Source of the DNA: Vitrella brassicaformis
Lineage: Eukaryota > Sar > Vitrellaceae
Direction of reading: 5' to 3'
NCBI GenBank assembly: GCA_001179505.1
Contig: CDMY01000677.1
Coordinates: 33,159-97,158, forward strand
Length of the DNA: 64,000 nt
The position numbers and the translations under genes are program-made. The notes beneath the pieces were generated by a model. That model saw only the letters and a program-made list of their open reading frames with translations, did no database searches and was not told where the DNA came from. Below are positions 55,241 through 64,000 of the stretch, piece by piece (within the stretch, counting starts at the first letter, position 1; every line of letters begins with the position of its first letter).

Positions 55241-56374
55241 CAGCAGGAGAAGGAGGGCCTGATCGCTAAGCTGGAGTCTCAGAAGAGGATGGCATTGGCT
55301 GACTTGGCTGAGCGAGAGAAGGAGCAGCAGATGTTCCAACAGGAGGAACAACGCCTGCAACACGCCAACGAAGGACTCAGCTGTGAGCTCACGCGGCAGA
55401 TAGACGACCTCAAGGCCCGGCTGGCACTGCACGAGGACTGGGAGAGAGCGCGGAAAGACCGCATGCGTGACAAGGAGATACAGACCGCCGCCGAAGAGCA
55501 ACAGCAGCCCCAGGAGCAGCCGCCAAGCACCAGCCCGTGGGCCATCGTGGGAGAGGGAGAGGGAGAGGGAGTGAGGGACAGAGACAGCCGCGATGACGCC
55601 ACCACGCCCACCATCAAGGCCGCCGAGGACCTCCCCACACAACCACATCCACCAACACCAGCAGCAGCAGAGGGCAAGGAGAGGGCCGAGGAGGGCCACT
55701 CACAGCAGCAGGAGCAGGACAGCCCGGAGGCTTCGACGGCTATGCCGGCGGCAAGTGCGTCGGATGTCAGCCCGTCATCGCCTGTTGCGGCACCCGCCCC
55801 CTCCCCCACCGCCCCGCCATCCGTCCCAACCGGCCCCACCATCAGCTGCAGCAGCATCCGGCTCGCCGACGTCGGTGGTGTGGCCAGCGGCAGGTGGCCT
55901 CACCTGCGCAAGATGTGCGCCATCCCCACGCACACCGACGGCACTGACGTGCCCGAGGCCGCCAGCTGCTGCCGCATCCCGGTCATCCGGAAGCAGGTCA
56001 AGAGGGACAAGAGGTGGCTGTTCCAGGACCGGTACGGGATGGTCGTGCACAACATCATGACACACCTGGCCATCTCCCGCCTGGCGCAGCCACCCTCACC
56101 GTGTGACCCGCCCACCACCACGGCAGCCGAGCAGCAGCAGCACGCCCTCGCCGGCGTCATGGCCGAGCCCACCGCCGACTTCTTCAGGGAGCTGGTGGCG
56201 AGACAGGCGACCATTCGTGGTGGTGCCGCCTGGCGGCCACGGGCAACCCGTTCTTCGCCACGCCATTCCTGGCCTGCGGGAATGGGCACCGGCTTGGCGA
56301 GAACGAGACCACCGCGGCCATCGAGGTGTGCGAGGCCGACGAAGTCCTGCCGCCCGACCACGCCCTCATCCTGA
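54701..56374 (+). CDS. Coiled-coil protein fused to the N-part of the orphan family, block B
   Basis: A 557-codon open frame. Residues 1-~255 form a highly charged coiled coil (tandem 41-mers, then EREKEQQMFQQEEQRLQ and LTRQIDDLKARLALHEDWER). Residues ~265-390 are low-complexity Pro/Glu/Ala. From ~residue 395 the orphan-family block starts (GRWPHLRKMCAIPTHTDG, FQDRYGMVVHNIMTHLAISR). Near 56215-56260 the family frame is lost; the continuing family sequence (ATGNPFFATPFLACGNGHRL) lies in another frame. No upstream ATG was fixed, since the first codon is internal to the repeat. Coiled coils of this kind usually mediate dimerisation or scaffolding. In block A the matching place is taken by a kinase. 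Confidence 0.55.
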   Translation: MEQERQQLMREDMERQQKAIEEAREAAEQQKQAELQALKQQMEQERQQLMRDDMERQKKPIEEAREAAEQQKQAELQALKQQMEQERQQLMREDMERQQKAIEEAREAAEQQKQAELQALKQQMEQERQQLMREDMERQKKAIEEARDQERRAAEEAREQERRESEEAREQERRAVLVERQQEKEGLIAKLESQKRMALADLAEREKEQQMFQQEEQRLQHANEGLSCELTRQIDDLKARLALHEDWERARKDRMRDKEIQTAAEEQQQPQEQPPSTSPWAIVGEGEGEGVRDRDSRDDATTPTIKAAEDLPTQPHPPTPAAAEGKERAEEGHSQQQEQDSPEASTAMPAASASDVSPSSPVAAPAPSPTAPPSVPTGPTISCSSIRLADVGGVASGRWPHLRKMCAIPTHTDGTDVPEAASCCRIPVIRKQVKRDKRWLFQDRYGMVVHNIMTHLAISRLAQPPSPCDPPTTTAAEQQQHALAGVMAEPTADFFRELVARQATIRGGAAWRPRATRSSPRHSWPAGMGTGLARTRPPRPSRCARPTKSCRPTTPSS

Positions 56375-57742
56375 CGGTGCCCCTCTTCCCCCCCGGCCCC
56401 CCCACCAGCTGCTACTCGGTGCTGCCCCTGCTCGACCAGCGGAAGCCGCTGCTGATGCAGCAGCACAACCTCCACACCGAGGAGGAGTGGGCGGCGTGGC
56501 GGGCCGAGAAGGCCAACAAGTCGGGGCTGGACTTCGGCGAGACGGGGGACGTGTGCAGGGCACTGCAGGTAGTGGGGGTTGAGGGAGTGGAGCAGGAGGC
56601 GGCGCGAGTGGTGATGATTAAGGACATGTTTGACAAGTTCATGATGATGCGTGAGGTGAGTCACACACACACATGAGAGGGGAGATGACAGACTGAGGGA
56701 GATGCGCTCATCTGTCCTGTCTGTGCGTCGGTGTGTGTGCAGACGGTGGTGCCGGTGGTGGATGACGAGTATCGCAGCGCCCTCTGCAACGCCACAGCGG
56801 AGGAGGACATCTTGGCGGCCGGGATGGAGCGGGCCAGGGGCGACAGCAGCGGCGCACCATTCGTTTGGGGCGACCTCACTGGACCCTCGGGACCGTCGGC
56901 AGATACGAGCTGCAGCTTAATGCCGGGGGCACGGGTCGCTTCGTGCTGCCGGGTGTGGTCTTCATCGACCCCAGCGGCACCTCTCGCGGCACGATCTCGG
57001 CCCTCCCCGGCAAGACCAGCTACGAGACCCTCGAGAACAAGCTGCTGGCCGAGCTGCCGAAGAAGCTGCCTGAGGGCGTCGACTGGGGGGACGTGGCGGG
57101 CTCGCTGCTCGAGTACGGCTGGGCTGACGAAGAGGAGGGCGTCGATAGCGGGGAGGACTTCTGGTCGGCCACCAAGTCGGCCATGGAGGCCCTCCACCCG
57201 CCCGGCGTGTACGTCTCGAAGAGCCTGCCCCCTCTCCCAGAAATCGACGTCGACAAGACGGCCTACCTCTACGCCAGGTCCTGGGAGCCCAAGAACCGGC
57301 CCCAGCAGCAGAAGAAGGACCTGCAGCGCATGAAGAAGCTGGGCAAGGCGGCGGAGTACGAGCGCATCTACAAGGAGGAGCTCAGCAAGGCCAAGTGGCC
57401 CGACACGCTCCTCCTGTGCGCCAAGGGGATCGACAGCCAGGCTGCCTGCCATGCCAAGGCTGACGAGATCCTCCAGTCGCTGCGCGACCGCCACGTGCAG
57501 TCATCCTTGGTCGACCTGGTGGAGGGGTGGCGGAAGGAGGGAGCCGCGGAGGTGGAGACATGGGTGGGGATGGTGAATGAGAAGCTCATAAGCCTGCTGC
57601 AGGCCGCCAGAGCCATCATCTACTGCCACACCAGTGCGAGGGCCGATGAGAGGGGCGAGGAGGTGCGGGCACAGAGGGTCAGCCACCAGCTGGGAGAGCT
57701 GCTGCCGGGGTGCGAGGCCGTGCCCTTTATCCTGCACCCCTG
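55860..57742 (+). pseudogene. Orphan-family gene, block B copy (two frame breaks)
   Basis: Colinear with 9640-11942: GRWPHLRKMCAIPTH; MVVHNIMTHLAISRLAQP; FLACGNGHRLGENETTAAIE; LLDQRKPLLMQQHNLHTEEE; intron ~56656-56742; YRSALCNATAEEDILAAGME; GRFVLPGVVFIDPSGTSRGT; EDFWSATKSAMEALHPPGVY; PEIDVDKTAYLYARSW; WRKEGAAEVETWVGMVNEKL; stop after AVPFILHP at 57740-57742. It lacks the nonsense codon, insertion and 2-nt deletion of copy A, but has frame breaks near 56220 and near 56880-56910 (GDLTG versus GDLTPSNALVAISRYELQL). Each copy preserves what the other has lost. The 56865-57743 frame is long and clean, so a shorter product may still be made. Function unknown. Confidence 0.6.
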
Positions 57743-57837
57743 ACCAACTCCCCCCCATCCCCCTCCCCCGCACTCTAGGAGCGCCGCACGCCCGTGCGAT
57801 GCGGAGGAACACAGCCGTCCTCACGCAACAGGAGGTA

Positions 57838-57979
57838 TGGGTAGACCTAAGGATGCACACGATGTATGCAAATTCAGCCAGACACGTACAGATTCGCATG
57901 TCTCTGTCATTCCATGTGTGTGTCAGATTGCTGCCTACATTTTATATTCCGAGAGTCTTATATGCCCATTTCAACGTGC
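57838..57979 (+). repeat. Intron-like dispersed element, copy 7
   Basis: GTATGGGTAGACC donor, core at 57930-57949, ending TTTCAACGTGCAAGTGGAG. It is the counterpart of copy 4. The acceptor CAG is changed to CAA (AACGTGCAAG), so if this is an intron its 3' end has shifted by one base to CAAG. Confidence 0.7.
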
Positions 57980-58185
57980 AAGTGGAGGGCGTGCAGGTGG
58001 AGACAGTGGTGAAGATGGTGAACGAGAGGATGATCAGCCTGCTCGAGGCCGCCACAGCCACCATCTTCGTGCAAACCAGCGTCAGGCCAAAAGAGAGGGG
58101 TGAGGGAGGGCGGATGCCCTTGATCAGCGACCAGAGCCAGCTGCTGATCGAGTGCGATGCCGTGCCCTTTATCCTGCCCCACTGA
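57980..58185 (+). CDS. Duplicated terminal exon of the orphan family, block B
   Basis: The frame VQVETVVKMVNERMISLLEA to SDQSQLLIECDAVPFILPH ends at TGA 58183-58185. It is intact here, whereas the block A version is frameshifted. It duplicates the ending used by the main gene at 57742 and sits behind the intron-like element. If spliced from upstream it would give an alternative C-terminus. No start codon of its own is evident. Confidence 0.5.
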
Positions 58186-58309
58186 CCAGCCCCTTCCCCC
58201 TCCCCCGCACCCTAAAGAGCACCAAACCGCACGGGAGGCCACACCACATACCAGGGAGGCCAATCATGCCTCAGGCGGGGAGGGCCCGGATGCGACTGCT
58301 GAGTGTGTA

Positions 58310-58440
58310 TGTATGTCTGAGTGCGTGTCTCTCTGTGTGCGTGTGTCAGATGGCTGCCTACATTTTATATTCGGAAGCCTCTTCTGTTTGTCGCAACCAT
58401 GCCCGCTCGTCTACTGCTGCCTGCATTTCATATCATCGTC
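58310..58440 (+). repeat. Dispersed element, copy 8
   Basis: GAGTGCGTGTCTCTCTGTGT, then TCAGATG, with the core at 58353-58372, followed by GGAAGCCTCTTCTGTTTGTC and CCCGCTCGTCTACTGCTGCC. Near-identical to copy 5 (12600-12720). It marks the right edge of the A/B similarity. Confidence 0.65.
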
Positions 58441-58961
58441 TGCCTGCTTGAGTGTGGTGGCGAGACGGACCATTGTATCGACAGACTGAGTCGTGACTGA
58501 ATGTCGTTGCTCCACCGACACGGTCATCAATTCTTCGCGAGGACTAGGGTAGTAGCGTAGGACCATTCCGCAAAAAGCACACGTTGGACAAAACCACGCA
58601 CGGATCACGTGTCGCAACCAACCAACGAAAGAGAGAGAGGAAGGCAGACAAAGGGGAACAATATATCGATCAGTAAATCCACGGTGGGACAGAACACCTC
58701 TAGTGCAGTGACGGATGAATGAGTGATTGCAAATCCACAATATCCACACACAACACATGCAGACACATACATACATACAGACAGACATACATACACATAT
58801 ATGTACTACATTGCCTTTCCTCTACCAAACAAACGCATGCACGCTGATCTACCTATCTACAGCCAGGGCGCCTCCTGCACGCACACACACACGCAGACAT
58901 ACACTCATTCGCACTGCTCTCTGCGTCTCGCCAAAGTGACTGCCGAATGACTGACCATGTT
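58441..58961. other. Intergenic, nothing recognised apart from (ACAT)n
   Basis: A/C-rich sequence with ACATACATACAG-type repeats (~58765-58800). No exon or RNA gene is supported. Confidence 0.6.
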
Positions 58962-61350
58962 TCAGGGGTCGTCGTCGTCCTCCGCCTCCATGCCCTGCTC
59001 TTCCTCTTCCATGGCCTCCATGCCCTCATCCGCATCGGCCTGCCCGGCCTCTTGGTGTGGGAGGAGAAGGCTGAAGGACATATCGCCACCACCATGCAGG
59101 CCTGTAATAGAATGGAATGAATGGAGCATAACAAATAATCAGTATACCGTCTCCGTCATGAGCAGACCTTTTCCGCCTGAGCCCCAGTGACCTTCCGGCC
59201 CTTTCTCCCCAGTCTTGGCCGTGGCCTTGCTGCCATCATGTCTGCGAACGGTGCGACGACGCTGCGCACGCTGTGTGTCGTCTGTGTGCGGCAGGGGGGA
59301 GCTGTGCTGGGTGGAGAGAAGACAGATGCGGTGCGCCAAAGCTGACGGCCGACCGCTGAGCTGCCTGAAATGACTTGGCTGTCACGTATCTCCCCAGTGG
59401 CCCTTTGGCTCTTCAGGGAGTGGTCGTCGGCGCGCCCACTGCATATCTGGCGCATCGTCTCATCGCTCGCAGCGCCTACACGCAAACAGTAAGCAGCAAG
59501 CAGGACATGTGTGGAGAGAAAGGCTTGCCAGCAATGCGTCCACCCATTCGCTTCTTACGTCGGCGGGCAGCATCCTTGTGTGTGGATGGGAGGGGGGCGC
59601 GCCTGTCTGTGTCGGGCAGGCTGCTGGGTGACGGCTCGCCCTGCGTGTCAACAATATAAAGCATGCAGCCAAAACACGTCCACGAATGTATTGACACGTG
59701 TGAATGCGTTCTGTACTGTGCATACCTCATTCGACAGCGGCCTAGCCAGGACGTCGGCCCAGTGCGTCGCCGACAGGAACGCCATCTCCAGAAACGGTTT
59801 GGTAGGAGAGGTCACCTGGCACCACACACCGCAAAGCGTTGCATAGCCGTTGGTTGTGTGCCGAGCTCATTCGCTCACCTCCACGATGCCGGTGTCCCGC
59901 CCCGCTATTCTCATGACGAACATGCGACGGTTGCCCTCCTCACGCCACTCGACAGTCGCACAAGACGACTGCACCCACACATACGCACACACAGTGTGTT
60001 TTGTTGTGCTGTGGGCGATTGCTGGGTGTTGGGCTACCCTCCCTTTCTCCCCACCTACCGTGGGTCTGCAGCTCTCGATCATCTGCTGAGCCATGAACCT
60101 CATCAGCCCATCGGTCAGCGGCGTCGCGAGGACCAGCTGAGCAGCGTCCATGCATTCATGTGAGCTGCCGCGGTCGATCGCCAGCCCACTCCGATCCGTC
60201 GGCTCTCGCCCCTGTTTGCCGCAGTGTGTTGGCGTAAGGATGTCGGAGGAGAAGGTGTCGATGCCACAGAGTGTGTCGAGCAGCGGGTCGTAGCAGAGGT
60301 ATCGAGAAGACCCTGACGGCAACGCCCCACTCGACCTCCTGCCCCCACCTGTGTCGGCTCCCTCTGCAGGGATTGGCATGGCCGGCTGCTGTGGGTGTCG
60401 GGACTGGTCGCTCATGTGCAGAGTCGCCATGTTCTCGTGAATGTGTGGTCGCAGCACGTGATATATCTTTTGCTGTGTGTTCGCCAAGTGTTGCGGTCCA
60501 CACACGCAAAAGACATATCAGAGGCACATATGTGTCGTCGGGGCTGCGCTGTAGGTATTTACCTTGTTCGCGCTAGATCCGTCTTCGTCGCACTCAGCCG
60601 ACCGTTTCTTCTTGCGATTGGTGCTGGCACGCTGACCACACACACACGCAGAGTCGCACACACACGTGCCTGCGTATCAATGAGTACGTGTGTCATGTCG
60701 TGTGGTGTTGGTGTGGTGTGGTGTGGTGTGTACGGGAGCATAAAGGCGCAGAGGCGCCCCTGACGACGCCAAATCGGACATGTCAAACCCCTGTACGTAC
60801 ACAGACACACACGTGTGTGTATGTATGCATTGGTGCATTGCAATGCATCTTCTTCTGTGCAGTGTGTTGTGTTGTGTTGTGTTGTTCTTGATGTGTGTAC
60901 CCGTTGCTCATACAGGCTGACAGTGGGATTGATTTGGTTAACCCACCTGTCACGACACTGCTTGGCGACGCGACCTGCACACACACAAAGAGGCGAAGCA
61001 CATCCACCCAGGCACAACCACACGCTCACAGAGAGCCTTGTCTGTCTGTCTGTCTTCTCTGTACCTGGCATGTGCTTGGCGATCTCTACCCACTTGCATC
61101 GCTCCGTGTGGGTCTGCATCAGCGACGCCAGCATCGCGTCCTCCTCGGGCGTCAGATGCTCTGAGAGCGGCGCACAGCCTTGGTCTTGTGCGGCTGCGCC
61201 AGGGGAGGGGTCGCGACTCGAAGATAGCGACTGCGCCAGAGGGCCCGCGTGTGTCTGCTGCGACAGGTGGCCCGTTGGACCACCATGCCGGTGAACAAGC
61301 GTCCTCTCAGGCGTGCAGTCGGCTGTCGAGAGATCACGGGATCCCGACAT
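58962..61350 (-). CDS. MYB/SANT-domain protein with acidic C-terminus
   Basis: The first in-frame ATG is at 61350 (MSGSRDLSTADC); the frame is open further upstream without an ATG. The first exon carries EHLTPEEDAMLASLMQTHTE, and the next exons complete a MYB/SANT repeat: KWVEIAKHMPG|RVAKQCRDRWVNQINPTVSL, with the usual Trp spacing and the KQCRDRW recognition helix. A basic nuclear-localisation-like NRKKKRS occurs near 60620. Downstream exons include SSRYLCYDPLLDTLCGIDTF, MRFMAQQMIESCRPT, EWREEGNRRMFVMRIAGRDT and FLEMAFLSATHWADVLARPL. The last exon is GDMSFSLLLPHQEAGQAD followed by an acidic run ending EDDDDP (stop 58962-58964). A nuclear transcription or chromatin role is likely. Only one MYB repeat was found. 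It is divergent, over 307 bp, with the gene at 61658. Confidence 0.75.
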
Positions 61351-61657
61351 TTTGTCCACATCAATCTGCCCTCCTGACGCTTTCTGCTGGCTCAGGAGCT
61401 GCCGATAATGACGTGTGCCGTCGCTGGTGGCATCGTTGACGCCCCGGCGGCTGTCGGCTGTCGGCAGAAAGGATGAGAGTGGAAGACGCGAACAAGGTGA
61501 GAGTCCCCGAAGCAAGATCGGAAGGTTGGCGAAGCGCAGAACCACAGGGATCTCCCGTAGACCCTTTTTGTTTTGGGAATTGAGAGCGAGGCCAGCAGTT
61601 TCACGGAATGTCCTGCTCTAGCCGGCGTAAATTTCGAGCTTCCCGAACTATAGCCAC

Positions 61658-64000
61658 ATGCGCCTGCTGTTTCTTGCCTTCATCCTGTCATGCACACGGA
61701 CAATAGCATCAGGTGAGCCTTATACGGCAACAGAGCCGACGCAGCACCATCAGATCTTTCGTCTTTTGCTCATGTGCAGGACTGATCAGCACCGCTCCGT
61801 CCATCCCTCAGGTGACCGCCACGTGCGCCCAGGTGGAGTTCCAGTACCGCGGTGACCGGGATAGCCTCACCAACACGTACCTCCCGCCATCCAGGCTGCA
61901 CATCTATGCCAGAGCCATCGGCAAGGGCATCCCCCCGGACGCATGGGTGCAGTGGGGCGCCGCGGGAGCCATCACACCCGTGCCAAACAAAAAGTACGCA
62001 CAAGGAAAGAATGGGCGGGCTTTGATTTGTTGATGGTCATTGCTGCGGTTGTGTATGGTGTGTGCAGTGGATTCTTCCGGACGTTGCTGCGCGGTCTTCC
62101 TCCAGGGACTGAGTTTGCGGTCAAGCTGACTGCAGACGATGATCCGGTGACGCAGCGATTCAGCCCGCCCAGCAAAGCCGTCAAAACACTGGAGGAGGCG
62201 CTGAGTACGAACGAAGATGGAATGGATGTCAGGTATCCATCCATGGGCGGATGGCTTCTGCGCTGTGTGTATGCCTGTCAGACCCGCCTCCTTCACATAC
62301 AGTGAAGGTCCATCGCACCGACCCCAGGCTGAACAAACAGAGAGTGGTGGGCAAATGCGTGTATCGTATCGCGGCGCCCTTCCCATCAGCTTCTGTGCTT
62401 TGGTTGGTCAGCATCCGACTGGGGCTCAGTCTGTCTGTGTGGATGTGCACTGGCACCATCCCCACCTCCCCAGTGACTTCTCCAACAGCCCCTTTGATAC
62501 GTTCTTCACTGGTGGGTAAGCCACCAGCTGCTGAGGCAGGAGAGCGGGATTCCGCCTCTGCTTTTGTGTGTGTCCCTCTATCTGTCCAGTGTCTGCCAAG
62601 TACCGTGACGAGCCTCCATGGGCTATCTGCGAAGACTATCGTGCTGAAGACTACACAATCAAGGTGACGCCTGCATCCATCATACATGGACGTCAGTGCC
62701 GTTGGCATCTTCGTTATGGTACCTCTTTACCACTCAGCGTAATTGCGGGCATCCCGTGTACTCGTCCCTCCAGTACTATCACCCGTGGAGGTCAGGGAGA
62801 CCCACACAGACCACCCATGCCATCTCGGCTGAGGTTCTTGACGCATGCTCTTGCCAGGCCAGCATCGGCGTATCATACGGTGTGCGGTCTTCGAGATGGC
62901 CACAACATCACATTCGAAGTGGCGACATACAAGTAAGACGCAGAGACGGATGGATGGATGGAGATAGTGAGGGAGATAGTGAGGGAGATAGGGGGGGAGA
63001 TAGGGGGGAGGGCGGGAAAGACATTCCAAAAGCCAGAGGGAGAAGGTGTCTCTTCCCTGCTATGTGTGTCAGTTGCGACGGTCCCGGCCCGTTGACAGAG
63101 ATGACGGCCCCTCTGCCGCCAAAAGGTGCGCACCAGCCTTCAATACACAGGCCGGCGTGTGTGTCGATATATGTATGCTGATCTTTTCTCAGCCCCTGAC
63201 GTAGTGCGCCGCATTCATGTCCGCGATCGCACCATCTACCTCGACTGGGTGCCGCAGCATAGCCCATGGATCAGCGGCTACGCCATCTACCTGGTGGGTG
63301 GGCAAGGAGAGGGGACACAAGGGGTACCCACACACACACACACACGGAGATGACATGTGTGGGGGTATGGTGTTGTGCAGGGTTTATCGGGCATGGATGC
63401 GATGAAGCTGCTGTGTTATGTGCCGCTGCACGAGGGCGGGTCTGTGGACCTGCCTTTGATACCCCTCGACATGAAGAAGACACTCGTCATACAGGACAGA
63501 CTGCCGGTAAGCGACAAATGCAATGCATGACCATCATGGATGGCCATTCTTTGTCCGTGTGTCTGTTTGTCTGTCAGCTGGGATGGGACGCCTGCAATGA
63601 CACGCGCACCATCAAGCAGCAGCAGGAGATCGGCGTGTCCGCCAGACTCATCTATGGAAGTAACCCACTGGGACGACACGAGGATGTCTGTGCCTTTCTG
63701 TGCCGCCGTGCAGGCGAGTCCCCCCTGTCTCGCGCGCCGCTGAATGGCTGGATCGTCGATGAGGACAAACTGAGAATGAAACAGAGGAAAAGTACGGACT
63801 CACGTGTGTGGATGTGTGTGTGTGTGTGTGTGTGGATGTGTGTGGATGTGTGTGTGTGGGTCTGTCGGTGATTTCTCTGTGCTGTGTTCAGATCGAGGCG
63901 AGTGGAGGTGTTGGCGGCACATTCCGCCTCCAACACCCCTCAATTCATGACTCGATGCGGCCATGCAGATGTGTGTGTCCGTGTCAGTGAGTGTGCCTGA
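61658..64000 (+). CDS. Secreted protein with FN3-like domain (3' end outside window)
   Basis: The ATG at 61658 opens a signal peptide, MRLLFLAFILSCTRTIAS, cut by an intron. Later exons: STAPSIPQVTATCAQVEFQY to PDAWVQWGAAGAITPVPNKK (~61780-61993), FFRTLLRGLPPGTEFAVKLT (~62070-62230), RVSYRGALPISFCALVGQHP (~62363-62515), VSAKYRDEPPWAICEDYRAE (~62588-62700), a Cys-containing segment (~62820-62930) and, after a repeat-filled intron, APDVVRRIHVRDRTIYLDWV|PQHSPWISGYAIYL (~63190-63290). The last reads like a fibronectin type III domain (LxW ... I-x-GYxIY). Further exons LCYVPLHEGGSVDLPLIPLD and WDACNDTRTIKQQQEIGVSA reach the window end. PPGTEFAVKLT is also FN3-like, so several beta-sandwich domains are probable. 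An extracellular or endomembrane adhesion-type protein is inferred. Confidence 0.65.
62955..63010. repeat. (GATAGTGAGGGA)n-type purine-rich repeat in an intron
   Basis: GGAGATAGTGAGGGAGATAG repeated and decaying to GATAGGGGGGGA, between the exon ending VATYK (~62933) and SCDGPGPLTEMTAPLPPK (~63072). Confidence 0.85.

Noticed and set aside
1-64000. tRNA, rRNA or spliceosomal RNA genes
   Set aside because: No cloverleaf with A/B boxes, rRNA-like stretch or snRNA motif was noticed by eye. A covariance-model scan would be needed to exclude small ones.

Overview
The window is nuclear DNA of a unicellular eukaryote. Almost every recognisable protein is broken by short GT-AG introns, many with long (GT)n or TGTGTGTCAG tracts just before the 3' splice site. 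There are no operons, and both strands carry genes. Base composition is GC-rich with abundant di- and tetranucleotide repeats. A secretory-type leader on a polynucleotide phosphorylase, a REJ/GPS polycystin-like receptor, plant-type CCCTAAA telomere-like motifs and kinases of apicomplexan flavour suggest an alveolate with a complex plastid. A chromerid alga such as Vitrella would fit, but this is inference and no marker gene settles it. LAYOUT. 1-2 kb: 3' part of a CCCH zinc-finger gene cut by the window edge. 2-3.1 kb: small secreted repeat protein. 3.5-4.0 kb: a Tc1/mariner-type MITE. 4.8-12.7 kb (block A): hypothetical genes, a Ser/Thr kinase and a damaged member of an unrecognised family, with several copies of a dispersed element whose core is GCTGCCTACATTTTATATTC. 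12.9-47.4 kb is single-copy: PNPase (-), TspO/MBR-like membrane protein (+), eIF2A-like propeller protein (+), a 2.5-kb gene-free stretch, a ~12.4-kb polycystin-1/REJ-GPS receptor (-), an ADP-ribosylglycohydrolase (+), a hypothetical protein (-), a tiny PDCD4-N-terminus-like protein (+) and a RING protein (+). 47.6-50.6 kb: a complete second copy of the CCCH gene in inverted orientation. 51-52.5 kb: a kinase-like protein with degenerate catalytic motifs. 52.6-58.4 kb (block B): a second, partly colinear copy of block A that has a coiled-coil repeat region where A has a kinase. 59-61.4 kb: MYB/SANT protein (-). 61.7 kb to the end: secreted FN3-like protein (+), running off the window. HOW IT FITS TOGETHER. 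The neighbours do not form a pathway. What stands out is genome architecture: a segmental duplication plus an inverted duplication bracket ~35 kb of unique genes; five gene pairs are divergent over roughly 200-400 bp spacers; and the duplicated blocks carry an intron-like repeat, two copies of which are nearly identical in unrelated exon contexts. That repeat family is the best candidate for something new. Exon boundaries are read by eye from splice motifs and reading frame. Gene spans are more reliable than individual junctions.
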